From Gamsiella multidivaricata (lineage: Eukaryota; Mortierellomycota; Mortierellomycetes; Mortierellales; Mortierellaceae): DNA of 64,000 nucleotides. This document shows, piece after piece, positions 46,691-58,242 of this stretch (within the stretch, counting starts at the first letter, position 1; each line of letters starts with the position of its first letter). The stretch lies in NCBI RefSeq assembly GCF_025024155.1, contig NW_026251719.1, forward strand, positions 186,001 to 250,000, read 5' to 3'. The translations under genes were made by a program, and so were the position numbers. Below the pieces are notes generated by a model. That model did no database searches and was not told the origin of the DNA. It was given only the letters and a program-made list of their open reading frames with translations.

Positions 46691-49600
46691 CTATGGATAC
46701 CCCGCATACCGGTACGGCTCCTGCTCACGGTCCAGATGCGGACGTTCATGTTGTAGTGGCTTCTGATCCACCTCCACCATCCCCAATCCCAACTCCACAA
46801 CAGCCCCTCCAGCACCCTTATTATCCTCGACCGACAGTGGTCCTCCAAGGTACCGCGACGGAGGCGTCACCGTCGCACGGGTATCCTCCTCTCCATCCGG
46901 AAGGCTCTCGCCATCGTCGGGCGCAAGCGTCGGTGGTGTGGACGGATTCGATAAAGAAGTAGACGTCTTTGTCGATTTCTTGGATGTGGATGAAGATAAT
47001 GTCGAGGGCGACGAACTTGTGGACGAAGACTGGGATATCGTCTTCTGGGCCTTGACTCCATTAGATCTTATGTGCGATACATCGGACGAAGAAGAAGAGG
47101 GCTCGACCTTGACCTTGACCGCCACTGACGGACGACGTCCACTCTCCAACCCCGGTCGTCCTACTGCTATTGCCGTTGCTGCTGCTGCTGCTGAATGGTA
47201 ATGTCCGTTTCGGAGCGCCGTGAGCATCTGGATATCATTGTTCTGTGCCTCCGTCATAGCCGAAACACGTTCTGACTGTGGAGGCGGCGAGGATGACAAC
47301 GACTTTGCCGAGATCGGAGGCGACGAACTCGAAGAAGAAGACGAGGAGCCCACGGAATTAACGAGCGCCCCTCGTTGCTTGCTGACCATGCTCACTACCG
47401 GATCCTTATCTCCCTCTCGAGACTCGTCCATCCCCAACAGGATCGCGGCAGCCTCCATCAGCTGCACCTGTTGGTGTTTTGACAGAAGAAATTTGGTGGC
47501 GCTCTATCGTGTCATTCAGGAGAAAGAGAAGAGGAATAACGCGCATTAGGGGTTTCGCACTAACTAATCGTACTTTTTTTTTTGCCACTAAAAAATAAAT
47601 AAACTACTTCTTACCTTCCAATACACAGAATGCAACCACCGGTGCTTCCACAAACAGTTCGGATGCTTATACACCTTCCCACAATCCATACACTTGTGCA
47701 CCTCCGAAGATTCCTGCTGCTGGTGATGCTTCTTATTCACTCCCGCGCTACCACCACTACCGCCACCGTCCTGACTACCCGCTCGCCCACTCCGCGCACC
47801 ATCCTGCTTGATCTCTCCATCATCCTCATCATCCTCATCCTCCAAATCCACGACCATCCCCTGTGACGATGCCGCCCGAGACCGCACAGACTGCGCAGAC
47901 TGCCGACCGCTTGCTGGCCCATTATGGCTCTGCAGGTACGACCTATCGTCCCTCTGCTGTTCCTGCTGCTGTGGCTGCTGTCGTTGAGACCGATGACTCT
48001 GCGCGTACACATGCTGCTGTTGGTGGTGCGGGTGATGAAGATCAGCATGCGCAAGACGCGATCCAGGATGTGACCCGTGCGCAAGATCATAATGTGGTCC
48101 AGCACGTTGCTGTTGCGACGGGCGTCGACCACCATGCGCGTGCGGATGTGCGTCGCGCGTATGCAGATGTTGCTGTTGCTGCTGTTGCTGCTGCTGCTGC
48201 TGAATCTGGATCGGGTGCTGATGCTGTGAATGCGTCCTCGAGTGTGACCTATGCTGAGGAGGCGCCTGATACGGATGTCCATGCTGCTGTCCCGACGAAG
48301 GGCCATGGGTCCGACTAGGTCCGCCTTGGGTCTGGATCTGGGGAGGGGGCGCGGAGAAGGTCGAATGCGCGGTGCTCCCGCCAGAAGAAGAATTGTTTTG
48401 CGAGTACTGGACCCCATAGTGGCCCTGATTGTTCGTTGAGGGTGAGGATGATGACGAGATCGAGGGTTTGTTGGTGATAATGGGTTTCAGGGTGTGATCC
48501 GGGACGTTGGGATGAGATCGGGAGTGAGAGCGTGAATGAGAATGGGGCCTGCTGGGATGTTGTTGCTGCTGTTGTTGCTGTTGCGGTGGTTGCTGTTGAT
48601 GGTGTGCTGGCGGTGATGATGGTTGCTGCTGGTGATGGTGATGGTGGTGGTGGTGTGGTGGTAAGTTGAGGTGTTGGTGTTTTTGTGTCTGTGGTGGGGT
48701 TGGATAATCAAATGAAGATTCGGGCTGTGTCACCATTCCAAAGCTTGGATGGCGCGCGTGAAAATGGTCAAGGCTCTGATTATGACTTTGACTACGGCTT
48801 CGGCTGTGCGAGTGCTGCTGTTGATACCCATGCGATTGTTGGTGTGGTTGCTGCTGCTGCTGCTGCTGTTTCTCGCGAGGCGCATTGTGGGGTGCATTGG
48901 CGGGATGCAATGTTGCTGCTGCTGTTATTGCTCCTCCTGCGTTTTGCACTTTCCCCTGTGCTTTCCCTTGTGTTTTTCCTTGTACCTGTGCTTGAGCTTG
49001 TACCTGTGCTTGAGTTTGTGCTTGTGCTTGTGCTTGTGCTTGTACTTGTGGTTGTACTTGCGACCGTGCATGAGGCGCATGCATGTGCTCGTGATCCCCG
49101 TGCAGCTGTTGAAGTGGTTGAGACTGTTGCTGTTGTTGTTGAGGATGAGGACCTTGTTGCCGTTGTGTTGGGGCGGGATATGGTTGCTGCTTCTGTTGCT
49201 TCACCATCATGCCAGGCGGCGGGTCGACTGGTGCTAGAGATGATGCCGAGGTCGAGGAGTAGGAGCGGGCGTGGGAGGGGCGAGAGGAGGCGGCAGTTGG
49301 TTGTTGCTTTGGCGGAATGTTTTGAGATGACAGCGACGACAACGACGATGGCGATGATGGATATGGGTGGCGATGGTTTGGATGGTGCTGTTGTTGCTGA
49401 GGATGATGCTGTGGGTGGTGGTAGGGATGGGAATGATATGGCTGTGGATGATGGTACGTTGGCTGTGGATGCAGGCCAGAGGAGGAAGGAGGGGGAGGGA
49501 CGGTTGGTCCTGAGGGGGATGAAGAGACCATGGGGGGAGGGGAGAGTGGGGGGAAGGGATGGACGCAATAAAAAAAAGGAAGAAATTGAAATCTGAACTG

Positions 49601-49813
49601 AGGATGTGGATGGGGATGGAAAGGAGGAGAGCACGGAGCAGCTGTTTTATGAAAATGGGTTGCTGCTGCTGCTGCTGTTGTTGTTGTTGGTTGTTGTTGT
49701 TTTCGGCTATTGCTGCTGCTCTTGCGTGCGTGCTCAGGAGGATCCTCTCTTCTCGTTCTATGAGTAAAATCAATGGATTGAAGGGATGGTTCGAGGAGGG
49801 GTGAGTGTGCCAT
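46691..49813 (-). CDS. Gln/His-rich protein with one C2H2 zinc finger and conserved KHQQVQL motif
   Basis: Exons 49813-47615 and 47503-46691 join in phase. An internal ATG at 49531 with a better start context (CCCATGG) is an equally good start; the stretch between reads like translated C/T-rich leader. Most of exon 1 is low complexity: Gln, His, Ser and Pro tracts and an AQ repeat. The conserved part is at the exon end: VHKCMDCGKVYKHPNCLWKH, then RWLHSVYWK, with exon 2 continuing SATKFLLSKHQQVQL and EAAAILLGMD. This C2H2 finger plus the following helix is a conserved fungal arrangement of unknown role, probably a DNA-binding regulator. The tail has Ser-rich and acidic segments. Confidence 0.78.
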
Positions 49814-50711
49814 TCCACTTGTCCTGTCCCAGTTTATGATGACAAGGAGATTGATCGACAGGGATGAGAGGAGACCCAGCCATCCGTGTTTAAAGATCTC
49901 TTCTCTTTCCCTCGCTCCCTTCTCTTCCTTTGCCGTCTCCCGTATACTTTGTCATCCAGATTGCGCATGGACTTTGAGGACCGTTATTGCATACACACAC
50001 AACAGACATCGACAGGACCCACATGTCGATGAAGAAATTATATTTTTTATAGAACGTGGTCGGGTTTGGAATAAAAATGGTCGCACAAGAATATATGCGG
50101 CATGGTCAGACTGCACTGCAACGGGGAAAAGCAAAAGAGAAACCTTCTCCTTTCCCTCCGACGAGCTGTGTGCCCCTGACCCTGATCTGTAAGGAGGCGC
50201 GACGGTATGTCGGTATCCAACATAGAAATGGGAAAGAAGACGAAGAGGAGAGAAGGTCGTCGTCTTACTGAACTACTGCAGGAAAATAAAATAAAGTTGT
50301 GTGCTGCATCCTCTCGCAATTGAGTTTGAAAAAAAAAACCGGCCGCATTGGGATATATAGTAGATTCGATATGGGACATGAACATAAAAGTGCTCCTTCC
50401 ATCGGACTCTTTTTTTTTTTTTTTTTTTTTTTTTACGAAACCATGAACATATCCAATGAGGCATAAAAAATAAAAAAATGATCAACAAGGAAAAAAGAAA
50501 AAAAAAATCTCAGGGCTCAATGGAGTGCCTCTTTTCATGACAACGTCTAAGGAAGGCATGGCCAGGGACCACAAGAACCGCGATGTGAAGAAGGGGAGAG
50601 CACATAGCTTCAATATATCTCCAGAGGGAAAGAAGGCATAGTTATTCAATGTATAGAAAAACGCGTGGTACCTTTACCCTTATTCCTTTTGATCAGGTCG
50701 CGGGTCGAAGA

Positions 50712-50785
50712 AGGGAACTTTGTTCTGCAGGAATGGAGATGCAATGGATTGCCGGTATTGTAGACTATGCAGAACAAAGTAGGGA
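50712..50785. repeat. 64-bp stem-loop with flanking AGGGA direct repeats
   Basis: ACTTTGTTCTGCA (50717-50729) and TGCAGAACAAAGT (50768-50780) are perfect 13-base inverted repeats with a 38-base loop. AGGGA stands immediately outside both ends (50712-50716 and 50781-50785), like a 5-bp target-site duplication. It could be a very short non-autonomous insertion or simply a hairpin; no second copy is seen in the window. Confidence 0.55.
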
Positions 50786-52366
50786 AGAACGGGCGCTGGC
50801 GATGAAAAGGGCAAGGTGTAGAGTAAGCGGACGAGTGTGAGAGAGGAACGAAGATGCCGTAGTGGATAAAAAAAAAAATTATAAAAAAAAGGTTGTGTGT
50901 GTTTACATTAGACCCTCGTCAGCTTCCCCCTTCTCCTTGCGTGGGCAGAGGTTTGTCTTTCATCCTCAGAGAATTGGTTGCAATGGGATTGGACGGGAGG
51001 TTTGGCTGTCCACTGTCTCATAACAAAATGAATGGGGGACGAAGGTTGGTGGTGGAGATATAAAAAAAAAAGGTCTGCAGGATGTATCATAAGGATGTAC
51101 CACAAACAACAAATACAAAAAAAAAAAAAAAAAAAAAAAATGCAAAGAACATCAATCCCAGGGATGTATGTAATAATACCCTTTCCCCCAGCCCTACCCT
51201 ACCCGACCCAATCCAGCCCTGACCCTGACCAGGACACGCATCCTGGTGATCCTTCATAGTCCTGTCCTTCCTAGTCCTCTCCATCGTTGTCAATTGCGAG
51301 CGGTCGAAACTATTTGAGAATTGGTGGCAAAAGGCACGCTGTACCATACCTGTTCCGTATTTTATTCCTGGTTCTTTTTATCGTACGAGATATATGGCCG
51401 GGTCGAGTGCAGAGGAGAGCTTGTGGATGCTCGAGAAAGATCAAAGAAAAGACGGTGTAGACAAGGACGGAAGAAAGGTGTTGCGTGCTTGCTTCCTTGT
51501 GTGGTTCTTGGGTAGGGAATGCAAAAAAAAAAAAACTAAAAATATTTTCTTTTATGTCGGACAAGAAAAAAAAAAAAAAAGAGATGACACTACGTGTTGT
51601 CTTTGTCAGGGTTCTTCCTAAGGTCGTTGTTGGAGCAGCGAAGGCAAGGAGGAGAAGAAAGAGGAAGGGACGAGTGGGAGTGAAGGGACGAGGAGGCGAA
51701 GGGGAGGTGAAGAGGTGTGGAGAAGAGCGAGAGCGAGCTGTCTGGTCTTGCGGGCAGGAATATGGAAACAGACCCTGGGACTATGGAAAAAGAGAGTCGA
51801 AGGACAACAATCAAAAATGAAAACAGAAAAAAAAAAAAAAAGACTGCCCTGGTTAAGGTTTCGTTCTCCGATCCACGCCCTGCTTGTTCTTTCAATCGAC
51901 CCTGTCATTGTCCGCCAACAACAACAAAGGCAACAAATAGGTCCTGACCCCAGCACACGCCCCGCCTGCACGCCACCCACCACACGCAAGTACAGAGAAG
52001 TATGTGGCCGGACCGTAAGCAGCGCACGAACCATACCCGCGGCACCCACTACTGGAGTCCTTTCATCCTTCTTTCCCACCCTCCCCTGTGTCTCTCCCCC
52101 CGCCATCACAGTCCTCCCCCAGGGCACGATCTTCTCACTCCCTCACTCCCATGTAGAAAATGCCTCCTCCCCATCCCCCTCGCTCGCTTCCACCGCAGAT
52201 GGATCGTCCACGGGACCAAGGCCCGTCTAGACACTTGAAAGAGCGCGTTTCGATTTGGTGGCAATGGAACATCGATGTGTCGCTGGCTTTGTTTCATTTG
52301 TCGTTGCCATATATGGCCTGCCCGTGCCAGGATCGCCCTCGCATGGATGAGACACTGTGCAGGAAA

Positions 52367-52374
52367 TATAAAAG
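52367..52374 (+). promoter_or_regulatory. TATA box upstream of the CBS-protein gene
   Basis: TATAAAAG in GGAAATATAAAAGCAAT, about 97 bases before the ATG at 52471. Confidence 0.5.
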
Positions 52375-52470
52375 CAATACACAGACCATCTTTCCCTCTC
52401 TCTTTCCCTCCATATCACCACACACCCCATTCTCATCCCCAGCATCCTCATCATCCACCACACACATACC

Positions 52471-53488
52471 ATGGCCAGCGAAGGATTGAACCAGCACCGC
52501 GAAGGACTCACCACCTCGCACCATGACTGGACCATGATCCAGGTCGGACAACTCGTCCAGAACCAAAAAGTTATCACAATGTATGCGCATTTTATTCAAC
52601 CTGGCCTCATTTTATTTACTTTTGATCTTTTTATCACTCAACCATGCATTGGGATCATGGCACCATGCTAACCCCACAAGGACTTTATCGCTTAAATCCA
52701 TCTTAGTGATGCCAACGCTTCGGTCGAAGATGCTTGCGAAGTACGTAGATGGTCGCCTGCTTGACAACCATAATGTTTAAAACTCCGTTTTTAAGATTCC
52801 TTCCTTCGAACATCTATCTCATCGATATATAGATCCTCACGAAACACGGCATCCGCTCAGCACCGGTCTACGATCCTGAGAAGAAGATGTACGTCGGCAT
52901 GTTTGATTACAGCGACCTCATGACCTATATTCTCTTGGTCCTCAAGAAGATGAATGTTTCCGCAGAGGATCAGACCATGGAGATGCGCGATTTGATCCAA
53001 AGGGCGAGTCACAGCCAGAATGTTCCCGTCAAGTTAGCGGCTGGTAAACAATCACCTCTCTGCTTACCTTTCAGGGGAGAAGAGTTAAAAAAAAGACGAA
53101 CAAGGCATCGTAGGACGTGGGAATGAAAGGGATGATAACATCTTGACGTTTGATCAATTTTTACTAGATCTTTCTGGCAAGGACCCATTCTGTACCGTCA
53201 TAGCAGAGACACGGCTCGGGGCTGTTGTGAACAATTTTGGCACGGGAATCCACAGAGGTATATACACAATGTGACATCTGCCTCAAAAGATAAGGGTTGT
53301 TCTACTGGCTAGGCATGCATGGTTTGACCACCTTTTGTGTAATCGACACCGGTAGTTGCTGTCATGGACTCTACAGGAAACCTTGCTGGAATCTTGTCAC
53401 AATCTTCGGCATTGGACTATCTGATGCGCCATGTAAGGTTTGATATGGACTTTTGAAAAGACAGTGCCTTTGCTTTTGCATTTGCTTA

Positions 53489-53525
<37 letters not shown>

Positions 53526-54323
53526 TATTGACATGAATTTATAGTTGAGCGAGTTTTCACAGCTTCAGCCAGTCATGCAGCAGACAGTAGGTTCAAGCGC
53601 TGATGCATATAAAAGTCCTGATATTTTTGTTGATATATTCGGCTAACAGTGTTTCTTCTCCACAAAAAAATGTAGCTTCAGCAGCTGGGTCTTTCAAGTA
53701 GTAAAGTATTGTCCGTGCAGGGAGACGCACAAGTCCTCGAGGCATTAATCGAAATGAGTAAGTGTTTTATTTCATTCGACAGGAAGGGCTACTGTAGCAT
53801 TCTTTCTATCAATACATAACTAACCCTTTACTTTTTTTTTTCTCATGACTTTGTCTTCGGTTTCGGATTCTAGGCAAATATAGCGTCTCATCTCTGGCAG
53901 TGCTTGATGATCAAGGTGTCTTGCTCGGTAATATCAGCATGACGGACATCCAGGTAAGCAAAGCTATGTGTGTCTTTGTTTTCCACACTAACGAAACGAT
54001 TGAATTTTTTTTCTCATTTGCTCTTTCTCCTCTTCTTTCTCCATGTCTAATAGCTGATCATGAAGGACCTGAAGACATCATGGTTGTGGCTCAGCTGTTT
54101 CCAGTTTGTGTCAAAGGTCAAGATTGCACAGGGCATGGAGGATGGCCAGGACCAATATCCGGTGATGGATGTGAATGAAAAGTCAACGTTCGGATACACT
54201 CTGTCGAAGCTGCAGGCAACCAAGGTCCACCGACTATGGGTCGTGAATGATAAGGGACTGGTTGCTGGTGTGGTCAGTCTCACGGATGTGTTCAAGATCC
54301 TCAGTACCCTTATCGATTCGTGA
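52471..54323 (+). CDS. Protein with four CBS domains (SNF4/Sds23-like class)
   Basis: Nine exons close in phase to 331 aa: 52471-52580, 52707-52740, 52833-53043, 53168-53257, 53356-53432, 53545-53586, 53676-53757, 53874-53953 and 54054-54323. CBS-type beta-alpha units appear at VITIDANASVEDACEILTKH with GIRSAPVYDPEKKMYVGM, at VAVMDSTGNLAGILSQSSAL, at SKVLSVQGDAQVLEALIEM with SVSSLAVLDDQGVLLGNIS, and at TLSKLQATKVHRLWVVNDKG with LVAGVVSLTDVFKIL. CBS pairs bind adenine nucleotides and regulate partners. The sequence does not read as a close copy of yeast Snf4 or Sds23, so the partner is not assigned. One exon is 34 nt and one 42 nt. Intron 5 holds a TTA trinucleotide repeat. Confidence 0.82.
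53487..53528. repeat. (TTA)n microsatellite in CBS-gene intron
   Basis: About ten consecutive TTA units with two near-match units, inside the intron just before the 42-nt exon at 53545. Confidence 0.75.
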
Positions 54324-55241
54324 GGGCAGACTGGAGGGCGGACAGGAAAAGGGAAGTGGGAAGGCTGGCTGGTAATTGAACAGGCAAACGGCAAGAAGGA
54401 CAGCAAGCAAAGCGAATGAGAGCTTTTTCGCGAGGGAATACTTCGATAGTTTGCTTACATACGGTTTGCTTACTCAGTTTGTGCAGGAAATAAAAATATC
54501 CGCTGCGATCACTTCGTCATCTGCAACGGCAACTCCAAAAGCGCTCTCTCAAAAATTTTAGCGGATGGTGACCAATACCAAGTCCGTCATGGGAGAGGAA
54601 AGCGCATCAATGCTAACCAGATTCGTCCCCTGCGGAACAAACAATGGATACAGTGAAGGTCTCCATAATCATCCTTACCCCTGGGCCATGTTGTCACCAG
54701 CCGGGGGCCATGACATAAGTGCTGCACACCGCCCCGATACCATACCGATGCCATGGGACTGAAGCGTGCCCTGCCATTGGCGGCACCTTTCTTTCATCTT
54801 TCCTTCTTTCTGTTTTGCTTGTCGCTCATAGTCCAGCTCCTTTTCTTTTTTTTCTCGATTGCTTGTCTCTGCCCTCTTTGTCCATCCACTTTCACACTTC
54901 CACAGCCACCCTTCACACCCTCGACTCGCTCCTCCAACCCTCACCGCGTCTTTGCTTTGCATTCGGATCTCTCATTCATCTCGGGCAGCTGATTCGCCAC
55001 TCGATTTCAGGCACCAAACGACGACATACGCACGTTTCTTCTCCCGCCCTCCCCCCCCCCCCCCCCCTCCCCCCCTTTTTTTTCTTATCACCTGGCCCTT
55101 GCAGCATTACAGCTGGTCAACAACTACAGCCTTTTCTTTCTTCGTTTTCTGCTGTCATCCTATATACCTGGCTTCCTTTCTTCCGCCTCCTCCTCACATT
55201 CCCTCACTCTCGCACCCTCCCTCTCTTTACTACACACAATT
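54324..55241. other. Intergenic and leader of first KRE9-like gene
   Basis: 3' flank of the CBS gene followed by a C/T-rich leader. A run of about 18 C interrupted once lies near 55048-55074, followed by T-run. No gene is supported. Confidence 0.5.
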
Positions 55242-56956
55242 ATGATGCGTCCACGCTCGTTACTACAGTCAAGGCAAACAAGGATATCCTCTTTAACCCC
55301 ACAACACATCATCTCAGTGTTACAACGCCGACATCTACGCCATATCTCCCTGGTTCTCCTCCTCTCCGTCCTCTCCACAGTCTCTGCCAGCATCACCTGT
55401 GCCCTTCCTGCAGGAGGCACCTACAAAGCCGGGGACTCTGTCATCCTCGACTGGGGTTCCGATGGTACCTCGCCCGTGGTCTCGGATATAAGCTCGATCA
55501 ACGGCACACTCTACTGTAATGCCAACAGTGCCAAGATTGCGGATGTCTCGATCCCGAACGTGATAGGGCCCTACAATTGGACGATTCCGAGTGTGGGGAA
55601 CGCAACGACAATTGGAGGGGATGTCGGTACCTGTGCACAGAACGCGTTCCATATCGAGTACTCGGGCGAGGCACAGGGGTTCCTGGGGATTGTCAAGATC
55701 CCTTGGGGGCCTGTTCGGTGTGGTACGATCACGCTCATGCCGGCGCCGAATGGAACGATTACGACCACGACTACGACCATGTCCTCGACCACGACAACGT
55801 CCACACCCACGGCTACGGAATCTTTGGGCAAATCTGATGGAGGGGGCATTTCGATGACCGTTATTGTGATCATTGCTGTGGTATGTGATTGTCGTGCGTG
55901 AGAAAAAAAAGGAAAAGAAAAAAAGCAAGGGCAAAGGAACGAATGGCATTTTCAGTGTGTTAACGATGTGGATATCATGGCATCTTGTGCTTGCTTCTTT
56001 GATACTAGGTCGCTGCTGTACTGGTCACACTGTTAATTGTCGCGCTCGTTGTCTTTGTGCGGAGACACCGCCGGCAACGGAAACTGGACAATGCGTTGAT
56101 GCCCTGGAATGCGAGCAGCAGCATGAACCGATTCTCAAAGGTTTCATCCACAGACGACGACAGCGGACCCGGATCGCCCAGAGCCTCAGGACCTGGTGGT
56201 CATGGTATGACCTCGATTGCTGGAGCTGGAGCCGGAGCTGGATTAGGAGCGGGAGTAGCGGGAGCGTCGACGTCCTCATATGAACTGAAGCCTCAGCCGA
56301 CGATACCCCAGTCCAGTCGTGGTACTTATTTCCAGGATGATGGCGATTTTGGTAATTATGGATACCACCAACAACAGCAACAGCTTTTGCAGCATCAGCA
56401 TCATGGGTACGGCCAGCAGGGATATGACGGTTATAATGAGGAGGATGCGTACTATAATCCATACTATACCGGCGGTGCTGGTTTGGACGCTGGAGAGACT
56501 ATGAATCAAAGTAATCCTTCGTTCTACAGCGCGCGTCACTCGAATGTGCCTGGAAGTCGAGTCCGATCGTCGTTTGCGCAGGATGGGTACCAGGGCGGGG
56601 ACTTGTCTCAACAAGAATATCCCATACATCAGCAGCAGCAGCAGCAGCAGCATACGTCTGCGTACTTTCCACCACCTCCACCGACATCAGGACCGATGAA
56701 TCCTTCACCGAATTCGTCGATGCAGTCTTATTCAAGAGCTGCGGCGGTGACGGGCGCCGGGTTGACGAGCACAGAAACGGGACACTCGGCGTTGACGTCT
56801 TTGCCGATGATGAGCTCCTCGGCGACGTCGTCTCCGAAACGGGCACCGCAGACGGTGGTGATGCAGGAGATGGGGCGGAAGGAGGCGGAGGAGGAGGCGA
56901 CGAAGCAGGAAGTTGAACCGTTGTCTCCTTCCATCAAGGTCGAAATAAGCAGCTAG
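55242..56956 (+). CDS. KRE9/KNH-like domain, single-pass membrane protein (tandem copy 1)
   Basis: Exons 55242-55880 and 56009-56956 give 528 aa. A basic head leads into a hydrophobic signal (HISLVLLLSVLSTVSA). The ectodomain opens ITCALPAGGTYKAGDSVILD with a W close by, the pattern of the Ser-Thr-rich KRE9/KNH1 family (an immunoglobulin-like domain found in fungal wall beta-glucan proteins). A Thr/Ser-rich stalk and a transmembrane helix (about 205-230) follow; the intron cuts this helix. The long cytoplasmic tail is Ser/Gln/Tyr-rich with Gln and Pro tracts. It shares the same plan with the gene at 58243, 1.3 kb downstream on the same strand, so the pair likely arose by duplication. Role in wall assembly or sensing is inference. 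Confidence 0.82.
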
Positions 56957-58242
56957 TCCCAGTCGTACGTTCCTTCCATACCCAGCCTTTGCTTTTTCTC
57001 GTATTCACCCTCCACACATACTCCCTCTTTCTCTCTCACTCATTCATAATGCACATAATATTAAATGTACAAGTTTTCTTAGTCTACCTAGAACCATATA
57101 GAAATGCTCTGAGGCGCGCAGGGGACCCTTGCATGCACAGATCCTTTTCAGAAGCACATGCATTTGTGCTTTAAATGTGGGTGTACTCTGTACACGCAGG
57201 AGCCTCGTCATTATGAAGGAGCCCTGGAGGAGCCCTGGAGGCGAGAGATAGAGAGCAGCAGCATCAGAGAAGAGCTAAAAAGCAAAAGAAAACACACCTC
57301 GTTGCTCCCCCATCCCTGCTCACCTCTGTTCCCCTCGTCCTTTCCTTCCCTCCATCCTGATTGTTAGTTGTGAAGTCGTGAGGCTGTTTACTTTACTGGA
57401 CAGACGGAGCGGATCTAAATAATGTCATCTTTTTTTGGAGAGGGGCGTAGAGGAAGAGGGGCGTAAAAAAAACAAACATTCGCTAAACCAACCCCGATGA
57501 TGCTTGCTTAGGTAGACTAATCTCCACTGGTTCGCGTAATAGCTCGCGCGTTTCTCATGAAAAAGTTCCGATAGTTTATTGCAAATAAATCTCATGATCG
57601 GGTCCACCATTGGAATGAAACGCCCATGGGGGGGGGGGGGAAGGGGGATATTCCAAAGGGGAAAAGCCTAGCGGGTTGATGTCATTCATAAGCATTATTT
57701 TTTTTGTTCCCGTTGTTCCTGTCTTCAGAACCCATCCATTGGCATACAATGCGATGCAAGATGGGCGTTCTTGGAAGCGATGCTCACGCTGGTTTTTATT
57801 ATTACTAAGGTACATGTACTATAGTTTTTTCTTTTTTTTTTTTGTAGTGTGGTATGGTGTGGATGCTTTGATGACGAACAAAGCTCCATGCGAAATGAGC
57901 GGTTGAGCAACGAGAAAGTGAGAGAGAAGACGACCCATTTCGCACAAATTGTTTTCAGTCCGACAGGGGTTTCTATACTTTCATTAGCGTCTTCTTCCAA
58001 CCTGCCTCGTGCCTTCTGCCTTCTGCCTTCTGCCTTTCACCTTCTTCTTCTCTTCTCTCCCCCTCTCCTCCAGCCAACTACCTCTGCTCCTCTTTAATAT
58101 TCGTCTTCAACCATAACAAAGTATTCGGGGGTTGACAACGCCTCGCACACATCTCTTTTATTATTTTCCCTAATTTCTTGTATCCTTAATTGTCCATGCT
58201 CATCGAGTTACACTACATTTCAGCTACATAAACATAAATCTC
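56957..58242. other. Spacer between the tandem KRE9-like genes
   Basis: Contains a G-run at about 57627-57640, a T-run at 57829-57844, and a CTGCCTT tandem repeat near 58012-58036 in the leader of the second gene. No gene seen. Confidence 0.5.

Larger units (their letters stand above)
49814..52470. other. Long intergenic region
   Basis: About 2.65 kb between the divergent C2H2 and CBS genes. It has A/T-runs at 50411-50434, 51119-51141, 51530-51537, 51567-51581 and 51827-51841, and a 64-bp hairpin at 50717-50780. Open frames on both strands match the purine/pyrimidine bias and show no domains. Confidence 0.5.

Noticed and set aside
48685..49596. Long plus-strand Leu/Val/Ala-rich frames opposite the zinc-finger gene
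   Set aside because: Antisense reading of CAG/CAA (Gln) and CAC (His) codon repeats.
50649..50840. 63-codon plus-strand ATG frame
   Set aside because: It spans the 64-bp hairpin, so the open frame is probably incidental to that repeat.
54719..55519. Plus-strand 266-codon frame overlapping the first KRE9-like gene
   Set aside because: Leader translated in a different frame; the true start with signal peptide and domain is at 55242.
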